From Nipponacmea schrenckii (lineage: Eukaryota > Mollusca > Gastropoda > Lottiidae): a stretch of DNA of 64,000 nt. This document shows positions 25,186 to 35,945 of the stretch, piece by piece. A program made the position numbers and the translations under genes. Each line of letters starts with the position of its first letter. Positions within the stretch are counted from its first letter, which is position 1. The stretch covers positions 26,022,067 through 26,086,066 of the forward strand of contig CM060201.1 of the NCBI GenBank assembly GCA_030562195.1, in the 5' to 3' direction. The notes beneath the pieces are model-generated. The model was not told the origin of the DNA. It searched no databases and saw only the letters and a program-made list of their open reading frames with translations.

Positions 25186-25440
25186 ATGAATTACATGGTT
25201 CCATTATTATCAGGAATATTACTGAGTATTTTAATGGTGTTTATTTTGTATCAAGTACTATATTATCTCCAACAGCTTGTTTTACCAAACCAACTAAATG
25301 GAAAGTCACGTTTTGATATCACTCAAGGGGCGTCTCTAGGAAACGCCCGAGGAGATACCAAAAATGAGTTGTCTCTCCTAGAAGAGAAGCGCCTTAACCG
25401 CCCTATGCGGAGATTTCAGAGAACCCGAGGTGGATTTTGA
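25186..25440 (+). CDS. Possible small single-pass membrane protein
   Basis: An 84-codon frame starts 160 bp upstream of, and divergent from, the gustatory-receptor-like gene. Residues 5-33 are a hydrophobic span (LLSGILLSILMVFILYQVLY), and the tail is polar and Arg-rich, ending RRFQRTRGGF. The hydrophobic-then-basic layout looks protein-like, but there is no conserved domain, no clear promoter and no nearby AATAAA. It could be a micropeptide sharing a bidirectional promoter, or chance. Confidence 0.3.
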   Translation: MNYMVPLLSGILLSILMVFILYQVLYYLQQLVLPNQLNGKSRFDITQGASLGNARGDTKNELSLLEEKRLNRPMRRFQRTRGGF

Positions 25441-25594
25441 GTATTTAAGGTTTCATTTTCACTTTAAAAGAAGACCTTTCAAAAAGGCGTTAATTTAAAT
25501 ATTTATTCCATACTATTAAACAATATCAAATAATGTAAATGTACAATGGTACGGGTAAGATACACAAGTAGACGCCAAATCCAATATCCGAATT

Positions 25595-25682
25595 CAATTA
25601 CCGTATATTTCCGTGTATAATGCGAAGGTTTTTGCCATAAAATGGGCCCAACAAAGAGGGGGTGCGCACTATATACGGTTAA
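25595..25682. mobile_element. Short MITE-like palindrome
   Basis: It starts TTACCGTATATTTCCGTGTA and ends GCGCACTATATACGGTTAA, so the ACCGTATA ends face each other. The interior has GGGCCCAACAAAGAGGGGGT. The layout suggests a short non-autonomous DNA element. Confidence 0.5.
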
Positions 25683-25847
25683 ATAAATTTGGAGTATTTT
25701 TTCCCAACGAAAGTGCCGCAAGTCGATGTTAAGGATCCGCCATTTTGTCTTCCTTCATCGACATTCGCGGTAAAATTGATTTGTGTAAAAGATTGAATTA
25801 TGATTTTAATAACGGCACAATATGATTATTATTTTATAAATTAAATA

Positions 25848-25853
25848 TTTATT
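25848..25853 (-). terminator. Polyadenylation signal AATAAA of the mucin-like gene
   Basis: AATAAA on the minus strand lies about 30 bp past the TGA of the mucin-like reading frame, in an AT-rich context. Confidence 0.6.
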
Positions 25854-25882
25854 GTTAAATATTTGAACAAAACTGAAATGAT

Positions 25883-26971
25883 TCAAGTTAATATTTTCTT
25901 GGTGTTGGCGGAAGTCGTTGTGTAGTTGGGATTGACTATGTAGATGGAAGAGGTTGTGTAGATGGAAATGGTTGTGTAGGTGGAAGTGGTTGTGTAGGGG
26001 GTAGAGGTTGAGTAGTTGGAAATGGTTGTGTAGTTGGTAGTTGTTGTGTAGGAGGGAGTGATTGTGTAGTTGGTAGTGATTGTGTAGTTGGTAGTGGTTG
26101 TGTAGTTGGTAGTGGTTGTGTAGTTGGTAGTGGTTGTGTAGTTGGTAGTGGTTGTGTAGTTGGTAGTGGTTGTGTAGGAGGGAGTGATTGTGTAGATGGG
26201 AGTGATTGTGTAGTTGGTAGTGATTGTGTAGTTGGTAGTGGTTGTGTGGGAGTGTTGTGTAGTGGAGTGTTGTGTAGGAGGGAGTGATTGTGTAGTTGGG
26301 AGTGATTGTGTAGTTGGTAGTGGTTGTGTAGGAGGATGTGGTTGTGTAGGTGGTAGTGATTGTGTAGGAGGGAGTGATTGTGTAGTTGGGAGTGATTGTG
26401 TAGTTGGTAGTGATTGTGTAGTTGGTATTGGTTGTGTAGGTGGATTTGGTTGTGTCGTCAGTTGTGTGTTTGATGTTGATCGTTTCGTGGGCTGTTCTGA
26501 TATTACTGCTGACCCTGTCGATCGTGTAACTGGTGTTGCTGTTGATCCAGTCGTAGGTTGGGCTTTTGTTGATGTTGAACTTGTCGTAGGTTCTTTTGAT
26601 GTTGCTGTTGATCTTGTCGTAGGTTGGGCTTTTGTTGATGTTGACCCCGTCGATCGGTTAACTGGTGTTGCTGTTGACCCTGTCGTAGGTTGGGCCATTG
26701 TGGATGTCAAACCTGCCGTAGATTCTGTCGTTGATGATGTTGAACTTTTCTTAAGCTGTGTTGAGGTTGCAGTAGATTCTGTAGTAGAGGTGTAGGCTAT
26801 ACTTCCTGTATCAAATTCCGACTGTGCCTCTGCTTGAGATAGAATCTGAGCACATTCACCACCAAACATACCATTAAAAAAACGACAGGCAAATAACAAC
26901 ATTTCATTTTGTTGAGAAAAGCCCAATCCAATAATTGTGGTAAATATGATAATGATAAAAATAAGCTTCAT
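25883..26971 (-). CDS. Mucin-like Ser/Thr-rich secreted protein
   Basis: A single 362-codon exon. A signal peptide (MKLIFIIIIFTTIIGLGFS) is followed by a short segment with the only two cysteines (ACRFFNGMFGGECAQ). Three repeat zones follow: roughly residues 59-170 with STATS and QPTTGST units, 175-245 with PTTQSL and PPTQ hexamers, and 246-350 with TTTNYT hexamers. The last two zones are the same 18-bp DNA repeat read in different frames. Two short units at about 26242-26269 shift the phase. The Thr/Ser/Pro zones suggest heavy O-glycosylation, and each NYT is an N-glycosylation sequon. The role is probably mucus or an extracellular coat. The ATG context (ACAAAATGA) and AATAAA 30 bp past the stop support a gene; an antisense frame of 187 codons is a shadow. 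Confidence 0.75.
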   Translation of the reverse strand: MKLIFIIIIFTTIIGLGFSQQNEMLLFACRFFNGMFGGECAQILSQAEAQSEFDTGSIAYTSTTESTATSTQLKKSSTSSTTESTAGLTSTMAQPTTGSTATPVNRSTGSTSTKAQPTTRSTATSKEPTTSSTSTKAQPTTGSTATPVTRSTGSAVISEQPTKRSTSNTQLTTQPNPPTQPIPTTQSLPTTQSLPTTQSLPPTQSLPPTQPHPPTQPLPTTQSLPTTQSLPPTQHSTTQHSHTTTTNYTITTNYTITPIYTITPSYTTTTNYTTTTNYTTTTNYTTTTNYTTTTNYTITTNYTITPSYTTTTNYTTISNYSTSTPYTTTSTYTTISIYTTSSIYIVNPNYTTTSANTKKILT

Positions 26972-27109
26972 TTTGTATTCCTACCAAATTCCAGACCTGC
27001 TTATTTGAAAATCGCTCTGTCCTCAGTAACTTAGTAAAACGCTCAGTTATATTCAAAAAATGTTTGAGCAGTAGTCCTAGTTCAAAAGGTGTATTTGAAC
27101 TAAATGCAG

Positions 27110-27545
27110 TGGCAAGGTAAACACCTATGTAATATCTAGGTAAAAAACCCTAGCCAGGTAAACGCATTTACAGTATCCAGGTAAAGACCTTAGTAGTAAC
27201 TAGGTTAACACCTTAGTAATATCCAGGTTAACACCCTAGAAATATCTAGGTTACACCTTAGTCATATCCAAGAAAACACCTAAGTGGTATCCAGGTAAAC
27301 ACCTTAGACGTATCCATGAAAACACCTCAGTGGTATCCAGGTAAACACCTTAGTAGTATCCAAATAAACACCTAAGTGGTATCCAGGTAAATACCTTAGT
27401 AGTATCTATGTAAACACCTGAGTCGTATCCATGTAAACACCTAAGTGATATCCAGGTAAACACCTTAGTAATATCTAAGTAAATAAATATCTTAGTAGTA
27501 TCCAGGTAAACACTTTATTAGTGTTTAACACATACGCAGTTTTAA
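27110..27545. repeat. Minisatellite, about 22-23-bp unit
   Basis: About 18 units of TATCCAGGTAAACACCTTAG plus TAG, with CTAAGTGG variants. The array lies 140 bp upstream of the mucin-like start codon on that gene's promoter side. Confidence 0.95.
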
Positions 27546-29560
27546 GGTAGACATTCTAACATTAACTATATTTTTTGAAGTATCTAGGTAAGCATCATGG
27601 TATGGTAAGTAAAAAAAATATCCGTATATCATCCGCGTAACTATAACAATCTACAGAACATTTTTCTATTTAGTCGTATCCACACTACTCATAATTTTTT
27701 TAGGCAAATACAGCTTACAATTCAAAGCTTTCCTTGAATCCATAATATCCATGAGCACATAAAAGAGCAAAACTGTGGCAACATAAATGGAATTTGAACT
27801 GTCATATACTTATTTAAGGGGAAACGACTGTCAATAGAATGCTTCAAACTCTAAAACGAAATTATATTTAGGCCTTTGAGATCAGTCACTTGAAATAAGT
27901 AAGCATCGATTTCTATTAACTATTAAAGGATTAAGGGTATAAAGGTGACTATTGTATAAGACAGTTTGCGAGGTATAGTAACATACGCGTCTCGTACAGC
28001 AAATTGATCCCATCAGTGTCCCCGATACACATACAAAATTTAGAAAAACACTTTACTGTCCTTTAGAAAAAGGGTCTCCACTAAGTTTCAGAACTTATCT
28101 TTAAAAGAGTTTTCAAAAATTTCTGTAACAAAACAAACGAAAGATGCACGTGTTTTTTTTTTTAAAAATAGGACGCCTAAGACTTTCATTCGAAAAAATA
28201 TCAAAAGAAAGCTCATTGATTTCTTATAGTGCCTTTTAATTCGGATTTTTCCGTAAGTGACTTTGCACTTTATTTGAGTATTTTCTAAGCAATACTTCAC
28301 TTATTTAAAAGATTCTCATATTTCATGTTTAACAGAATATTAAGGGTTTTGTTCCGTTTAGAAGACAAATCTTAAACCATGATACCCATATACGATCGTC
28401 GTCGTTATAAATTTTGTAATATACTACACAATTCACGACTACCGTTCATGTGGGTATATATAAAATCTAGGCTAAAGGGTGTTTCTCGACGAGAGAACTT
28501 ACAAAGCTATTAAATAAGCATTTGAAGTTTTTGAACACTTGAACGGCTTTGACTGGTAATGGGAAAAAAAGGTTAAGTCTACATTCCTTTCAAAAGCCAA
28601 TAACTTTTTTTGTGAATGCCCGAACACTTCCATTGAAATCAGTTCAGTAGCGATAAAACTTTAATATGTAATATCCATGCGTTTATTGCCATTTTCATCT
28701 TTATATTTTTGTAATGAAATTACACTCTGTAACTGGTATCCTGTTTTATTATTTTCATTTTATTACATGTGAAGTCAGAATTAAACCATTAAAAATGTTC
28801 ATGAAAATGAAAGAAATAAAGCATAAGATGCAAGTCACGAAGCAGATCGTTAAAATGAAATATAATAAGGTATGACTATAAAATTATAATATAGTCCATA
28901 TTAATCAAGTGACTATCATTGGCTTAAATCATAGAGTTATATATAGAATCAAAAGCCAATATCAATTATTACGTGACTCCCATTAGCTCAACGCAAAGAA
29001 TTCTTTTTTTTGAAACAAGAGCCGACAATATCTTGGCTCAACGCAAAGAGTTCAATATAGAAACCAGTGCCCATATTAATCACGTGACTACCATTGGCCC
29101 AATGTATATATAGAAACGAATGTAGGTCACAGTAATACAGGTAAAAGGTAATATGGTCACAGTAATACGGGCACAGGGTAGTATGGTCAAAGTAATACGG
29201 GCACAAGGTAATTTGGTCAAAGTAATACGGGCACATGGTATTTTGGTATGTGCTGAATGTTAGACAGGACCATGTCCTTGTGCATTGGACCTAATTCTGA
29301 TCCATGTAAAATAAACAGTCTATGTTAGTCCCCTAATTCTGATCCATGTAAAATAAGGAGTTTATAATAATTATTATTATTATTAGACCTTTCGGGTTGG
29401 CTATGCAACTACTTCGAGTATCTATAATGTAAACCGTGAGAGCTGACGAGAGTGTAAATAAAACACTGTATATCAAATCCCTGTATAATATTAATATAGC
29501 CCAGTAACCACCAACTGTTAGAATTAGGAGTCAATTGAGGAATTTTGCAGGTACAATTTT
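27546..29560. other. No gene seen; small tandem repeat at 29125-29250
   Basis: AT-rich intergenic sequence. Positions 29125-29250 hold about four units of GGTCAAAGTAATACGGGCAC plus AAGGTAATAT. A foldback-family arm lies at about 28000-28070. The interval separates the minus-strand gene block from the plus-strand gene block. Confidence 0.5.
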
Positions 29561-29566
29561 ATTCAC

Positions 29567-29575
29567 TATAAATAG
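29567..29575 (+). promoter_or_regulatory. TATA box (TATAAATAG) of the Gly/Gln-rich gene
   Basis: A near-consensus TATAAATAG is followed by a short segment to a GTAAGT donor at 29630. This implies a transcription start near 29598 and a roughly 30-nt non-coding first exon. The exon end was inferred from the donor, not from transcripts. Confidence 0.65.
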
Positions 29576-30107
29576 CAGAATGATTCAAGTTGAAATCAAA
29601 CTTGTGATCTTATCCCAGGAATACCTTTGGTAAGTAAAAATACAACTTTCTACTTTCATTTTACTTTACATTTGATTGAATCTTTGGTGTAGTTATTTTT
29701 ATTTTTATTTGATTCAAACCTTGCTATGGTTATAACAAAATCTAGTCTTTGGCTTTGACGAGAGGCAATGTCTCATGTTCACCTTTCTTGTAGGCTGTTC
29801 ACTTGCTCTTTATGCTTTATGAAACGAATTACTTTTGAACTTTGTATATGTATCAGGGAACTGATAGCATCGATTTATACCATTCCAATTCTCATTTAAA
29901 TGTATGTGGTTCTTTCGATTCCGCTAAATGTAACCGTTTTAATAGGAGTTTTTGTGACATTGGCTTCATCAAACGTCCAGTTACAAAGCAAGAACTACAG
30001 TCGTTTTCGAAGTAAAATTCGATGTTTTCAGTGTTATCAATACACATGAAAAGTTTACAAAACAGCTTTACAAACTCTCTTTTTTTTTGTTCCAGAAATC
30101 CTACAAG

Positions 30108-31357
30108 ATGAAAGCTTCAATCACACTCATCGTCTTTCTTGGTAAGTAAATCTGTAAAATTTTTATTGTGGTTATAAGCGTTTCACAACGTTGATCATAT
30201 TTCCACAAAATACAATCGAATTTTATTTGAGTTTGTTCGTTGTTATCTTCCTTATACTTGTTACTCTTCAACCACTATATATCGACAACTGTCAAAATAG
30301 CTGTCAGAGGCTTGAAAAAAGGCAGATATTTCGGACTCTTTATATCCATAATGTTACATTTTCTCATGTATAAGTTTTCAACCAGAACTCCATTGTGGCA
30401 GCAACTTTTTAGGTTAATTTCAGACGGTCTTTCCAACATGCTACAAGTCGTAACTAATATAATCTGCCCACATTTTGACTCTCTATGATTAAGTATATCT
30501 AGTGTCGATCGTGTATATTAATTATTTAACAATAATACAGCAACGAATGTGAACAGATACAATATTTAGAAGTTTAGCCCGTAGCTGTAAATATCTTCAA
30601 ATACTGTTAACATTGTAGATGACTGTTTTTAAATCGTTTTTAAATCGTTATTTCAATTTTTGTAAGTTTAGAATTTAGAATATATATGTGAAAATAATAC
30701 AAAATGATTTATTACATAAACATCAACTCTATTACAGGCGTTTTAGCCGTCAGTTACTCATGGAACACACCATACAGTGGTGGTAGTCAGGGTGGCCGAG
30801 GAGGTCAACAGGGAGGCCAAAAAGGCGGTCAAGGAGGTCGACAAGGTGGACAGAAAGGCGGATGGCAGCAGCAACAAGGTGGTGGACAGCAAGGAGGTCA
30901 GCAAGGAGGATGGCAACAACAGCAACAGGGTGGACGAGGAGGTGGACAGCAAGGAGGTCAACAAGGAGGATGGCAACAGGGGGGTCAGGGAGGTCAAGGC
31001 CAACCAGGACGAGGAGGACAACAACAGGGTGGTGATCCACAATGGCAACAGGGAGGTCAGGGAGGTCAAGGCCAACCAGGACGAGGAGGACAACAACAGG
31101 GTGGTGATCCACAATGGCAACAGGGAGGTCAGGGAGGTCAAGGCCAGCCAGGACAAGGAGGACAACAGGGTGGTCAGGGTGGTCAACCACAAGACTGCCC
31201 AATGGGACAACGACCAGGTCAGGGTCAAGGTGGACAAGGCGGACAAGGATTTGGATTCCCACAGCAAGGAGGACGAGGCGGACAAGGTGGACAAGGTGGA
31301 CGAGGTGGACAAGGTATGGGAGGTGGTATGATGATGGGAGGAGCTGGTGGAGATTAA
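30108..31357 (+). CDS. Gly/Gln-rich secreted matrix-like protein
   Basis: Coding exons are 30108-30141 and 30738-31357, with a GTAAGT to TATTACAG splice, giving 217 residues. A 5' UTR exon ends at 29629, and an acceptor at 30095 opens the start-codon exon. Joined across the splice, the N-terminus is a signal peptide (MKASITLIVFLGVLAVSYS). Almost all the rest is GGQ, GGRGGQ, WQQQQ and GQPG repeats. A 72-bp (24-residue) block including GGDPQWQQGGQGGQGQPG is repeated from about 30988, 31060 and 31132. There is one cysteine (PQDCPMGQ) and a Met/Gly-rich end (MGGGMMMGG). Such low-complexity Gly/Gln proteins occur among mollusc shell, radula and adhesive matrix proteins, but composition alone cannot choose among these. 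An ATTAAA at 31410 may be the poly(A) signal. Antisense frames are shadows. Confidence 0.85.
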
Positions 31358-31439
31358 ATTTAATTTCTTTCATGTTTCATCATCTCAGTATGTCTATAAT
31401 ACTTGTTAAATTAAACATATTGTAAATATCGGTTTGTTT

Positions 31440-31855
31440 TTCTTTGCATCTGATGAAATGACGCGTTGGCTTGGTTGTTGTCCATTACAGGAATTGCATC
31501 GTACCTCTTTGGATAGTAACATGTTTGACATGTTATTTAAAATTATTTTGATACAGCCAAACGTACATTTTTCTTTGTATATGACTGCTTAAAGACTGTC
31601 GTATCCTTAGATTGTGTTGATCCTTAATAGTAAATTTCTCGCTTGCCCTAATAATGGTCACCTGGCCCCGTGTATCACTCCATTAACCCCCTTCACTTGA
31701 AGTTGGTTATTTCGTGACTTGATCTCTTAATTTCTTATCATCTCATTATCTTGGTTATGCATAATAAATAACAAAGCAAAATGTCGTCTCGCTTTACTCC
31801 TTTTATGTATAGAAACACCAAGAATGATAACGCAAGCTATATAATATTTAATAAT
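31440..31855. other. No gene seen
   Basis: Intergenic sequence after the Gly/Gln-rich gene, with no exon or repeat recognised. Confidence 0.4.
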
Positions 31856-31857
31856 AT

Positions 31858-32745
31858 CCTTATTACAGTAAAGAAACGTTGGTAATATCCTTGTTAGATT
31901 AAAAAAACATTGGTAATATCATTGTTACAGTAGAGAAACGTTGGTTATATCTTTATTACAGTAAAGAAACGTTGGTAATATCATTGTTACAGTAGAGAAA
32001 CGTTGGTAATATCCTTGTTACAGTAAAGAAACGTCGGTAATATCCTTGTTACAGTAAAGAAACGTGGTAATGTCAAAAAATTGTTACAGTAAAGACACGT
32101 TGGAAATATCCTTGTTACAGTAAAGAAACGTTGGTAATGTCCAAAAATTGTTACAGTAAAGATACGTTGGAAATATCCTTGTAACTTTAAAGAACGTTGG
32201 TAATGTCCAAAAGTTGTTACAGTAAAGACACGTTGGAAATATCCTTGTTACAGTAAAGAAACGTGGAAATGTCCAAAAATTGTTACAGTAAAGACACGTT
32301 GGAAATATCCTTGTTACCTTAAAGAAACGTTGGTAATGTCCAAAAGTTGTTACAGTAAAGACACGTTGGAAATATCCTTGTTACAGTAAAGAAACGTGGT
32401 AATGTCCAAAAATTGTTACAGTAAAGACACGTTGGAAATATCCTTGTTACCTTAAAGAAACGTTGGTAATGTCCAAAAGTTGTTACAGTAAAGACACGTT
32501 GGAAATATCCTTGTTACAGTAAAGAATCGTGGTAATGTCCAAAAATTGTTACAGTAAAGACACGTTGGAAATATCCTTGTTACCTTAAAGAAACGTTGGT
32601 AATGTCCAAAAGTTGTTACAGTAAAGACACGTTGGTAATATTCTTGTTATAGTAAAGAAACGTTGGTACTTTTCTTGTTACAGTAAGAAAATGTTTGTAA
32701 TATCCTTGTCACAGTAAAGACACGTTGGTATATGTAATACCAATT
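31858..32745. repeat. Minisatellite with about 31-bp unit and about 61-bp higher-order unit
   Basis: Units of AATATCCTTGTTACAGTAAA plus GAAACGTTGGT alternate with units of AATGTCCAAAAATTGTTACA plus GTAAAGACACGTTGGA. Early units are 31 bp and single. Later ones form a regular doublet, so the higher-order repeat arose inside the array. Confidence 0.95.
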
Positions 32746-32959
32746 ATAAAATCGTTAAACACCTACATGTCCGAAAATAAATCTGAAAGGAAGAACAGTG
32801 TGCATTAAGGCGAAAAAAAAATGATACACATTTATCTAACAATCTAAAATTAAAAGATAACTTGCCGGGCAAGGTAATATACGCCCACTGGAAGGATTGA
32901 ATTTGAACCGTCAGTCATACACTTCTTTTCTGGGGTGATAAATGTACAATATTTCAATA

Positions 32960-33480
32960 AAATCTGTCAAGAATTATACCTTCTAACAAGGTAATTAAAT
33001 GTTTTGCAATATTTTTCATTTTCAATAGTGCTCATTCTATAAAAGATAATATCAATTTTAGCAAAGTTGGTCAAAATCAGTAAAGAATTGTGCCTTGTAA
33101 ACTCTTTACGAGGGAAAAATCGAACGTGCTTTAAAAAACAAGGGCAAAATTTCATGCTATATTTTTTTTTATATTGTTGATTCTGAATGCGGTTAATCCT
33201 TTGATGATAATTAACGATTTCAGCAAGTTTCGTCAAAATCCATTAAGAATTGTGCATTGTAGAATGATTACGAGCCAAAAACTCGTTTTTAAGAACAAGG
33301 GCAATAATTCATATTGAATATGTTTCGATATTTTTATATTCATTGGGTGATGTCAAACAGTTTCAGCGAGTTTCGCAAAAATTGGCCAAGAATTGTGCCT
33401 TCTAAAGTTTCATCAAAAAAACAAGAATTGTACATTGTCAAGTGTTTACGAGCCTTTAAAAAAAAGGGCAATAAATCATA
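32960..33480. repeat. Diverged tandem repeat, about 120-130-bp unit, four copies
   Basis: Each unit carries an AAAATYARTAAAGAATTGTG core, then CCTTSTAAA, TTACGAG and AACAAGGGCAAWAATTCAT. Open frames across it on both strands look incidental. Confidence 0.7.
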
Positions 33481-33809
33481 CTTAATTTTTTCCGATTTCG
33501 CTGATTTCATGTGGGCGAATAGAAAAAACCTTTTAAAGACAGGTCGTGACTTAGACATTATTATATTCATTATCACATTGAACGTGGTGCAAGACTATTA
33601 ACAAACAATGTATACCGTCAAGACCAATGGAATTATGCAATGTGATGGTATTTGTCTCTTTAATGATGTGAAAAATATTGGATTCATAGGATTGTATTAT
33701 CTTTATGTCATTTTTGCTAACATTTCCAAGGCGTAACTCATCGATTTTTCAAATTCACATATTTGTTATATTCATTTTGTCATTAGAGTGATAATAACAG
33801 ACCTTAAAG

Positions 33810-35945
33810 ATGTCACGCGTTGTCGTAATTGCACTTGTTATTTTGAGTTTGGTGTCTATATTATTGGCTACAAGAGGTGTCTTTTACGATGCAGTGATAA
33901 AAGATAGAATTATTACAAGGTACTATTCAGTTTCAAGTAATAACGCATCTATAATAATGTGTGCTATGCGATGTTTTTCGGATACAAAATGTGCATCATT
34001 TGCTTTTAATGGGCTAGGAAGAGAATGTTATCTGTACGATTCATATGTGCTGACGTCCGAGTTGAGTATCGATGATAATGGGACCACCATATTTAATGGT
34101 AAGTATTTTTTTTATATCCCAACTTAAAATAAAAAAAAATAAATGAGATCTGAAAGTAAAAAATATTTGTTAGTCGACGCCCCTTTATTCCTAAGGACTA
34201 AGTGCTTTACAGATAATGAGAGGGATGCATGTTTACCTTAACTTTGATGTAGCAAGAATACTTCAATACAGTGTTTTCAAAACATGATGAGAAGATGCGC
34301 AACAATATACTCGTTTGATATGCGGGAAATAGTAGTATCCCTTTTCTGAACTTATTTGGTCTTTGATTTTAAACTTGTTTTGTGTATCGGGAACACTGAT
34401 AGCAAAATACGCTTTTATCACATAAGGCCTTCGAAATTAGTGACATTATTAAACCAGACACTTATAATATTTCGTTTCGCACTTCACAACTGGATTATTG
34501 AATTCGGTTATAACCGAATGGAAAAATCGGATTTAGTTCGATTTGATTCGGCCTGATATGCTTCCGCACTGCAATCCTATCTGGATGGACACTTTTAACT
34601 GCTGAGTAAAGTTATCCAGATAGCTTTTTATTTTTAGTAACAAATGTCACGTGACAGAATATTATCACGTGATTTTCACTGTGGTAAAATATGGACGCTG
34701 AAGCTTGCAATTATTATTGTTATAATTGCATTCTTTTCCAAGACAGTTTGTGTACTTTCTTAATCCTTTTAAGTATTTCTAATACATCATCCAGACCAAG
34801 AGCAGTCGCCATATTGAAGTGTTTCATCACGTGATACCCCACGTGACATTTATCTGGATTGTATTCGGACGTATTGCACCTCTGGAGGTAGAGTTTTCAT
34901 TTGGGACAACTTCTAGTTATAACCGAATAAGATTTCTTTCCAGTGCGAAAGCAACTGGTGTCTATTCGGATATAATTTGCGAAAGGGGTATTAGTTTAGA
35001 AGGATTGCAGGGGCATTGTTATCATAATAATAATTATAATTCACTCTTTATTTTATATGGGTGAATTAGGCCCAATACACAAGGACATGTTCCTGTCTAA
35101 TATTCAGCCCATGGAACATAGTACAAATCGATACCCTCAGTGTCCCTGATACACGTAAAACATTTAGAGTACCCTCTTTACAATCCCTTAAACTTATTTG
35201 TTTCTTTCTAGGATCAGAGAATATTATCGGTGATCCGGATCCCCAGGTACTTTATGGTAAGGAGAAATTCACATCTTTAAATGGCCATTCATTAAAATAA
35301 GCTGAACATGGCTTTCAGGATCGGAGTATATTCTTCAACTTCAATGTCTAGGTTTCATTGGCAAAAAATACCCCAAGTTTCACAAAAAAACCTATTGCGT
35401 TCCCGTTATCAATTAGATGTGTACCCTTGCTTGCAGGGTAAAGCCCTGGAATGCTATCACGAGATTTGGAATGTGTGTTCAACCCTTCGACGAAATAACA
35501 AAATACATGTATACTCGTTGATTAACATAGGCCAATTTAGTTGGCATATCGCTGTTGCTTAGGAGATCTTTGGATTAAAAATATATTACTATCGCTAAAG
35601 CTTGAGAAGCTTTCCGACACAACATTAGACAAAAAGTCAGTTCATCTGCCCAATGTTACGAAAGTTCTTGCCAACAGGAAGAATTTCAGTGTGCTCAATG
35701 TAACCTATTGTAAAAAATATCCTTCCGCCGAACAAATCTCTTAATATCTCATCAAATCTGAAAGACAGTGCAATTTCAGACATCAAATTTCAAATCTAGA
35801 CCAAATATTAGTCAAAGAAAAAGGGTAATTCAAAAACCCCCAAAGTCAGGTGAAAAAGGGTAAATCATACCCAGGAGGTCAGCACAATACTTCACTTTTT
35901 GTTTTCATTTCAGATGATTTAGATACAGTATACGGGTATGACTAG
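33810..35945 (+). CDS. Small secreted PAN/apple-domain protein with acidic tail
   Basis: Exons are 33810-34098, 35212-35256 and 35914-35945. Both introns are phase 1 with good GT-AG sites, and the product is 121 residues. A hydrophobic leader (VVVIALVILSLVSILLATRG) precedes a single domain with four cysteines: MCAMRCFSDTKCASFAFN and later GRECYLYDS. The C-x(3)-C-x(5)-C-x-SFAF-x(n)-C-x-LY pattern fits the core of the PAN/apple fold, used for protein or carbohydrate binding outside the cell. Two N-glycosylation sequons are present (NAS, NGT). Exons 2 and 3 add a short acidic, Tyr-containing tail ending DDLDTVYGYD. This tail is unlike the PAN family and could bind calcium or mineral. A TAACAG before the ATG may be a UTR acceptor. 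Intron 1 holds an inverted-repeat element. Confidence 0.75.
34465..34960. mobile_element. Palindromic MITE-like element in an intron
   Basis: The outer arms TTTCGCACT and CGGTTATAACCGAAT face their reverse complements near 34900-34960. Inner arms carry TGTCACGTGACA, TATCACGTGAT and ATCTGGA on both sides of the centre. The interior is non-coding. It lies within intron 1 of the PAN-domain gene. Confidence 0.5.

Noticed and set aside
26232..26795. Plus-strand 187-codon Val/Gly/Cys-rich frame
   Set aside because: It is antisense to the mucin-like gene and arises from the repeat composition; it lacks leader and splice context.
30750..31373. Long antisense and alternate frames over the Gly/Gln-rich exon
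   Set aside because: They are shadows of a stop-poor repetitive coding sequence; the plus-strand frame alone has a signal peptide and matching splice sites.
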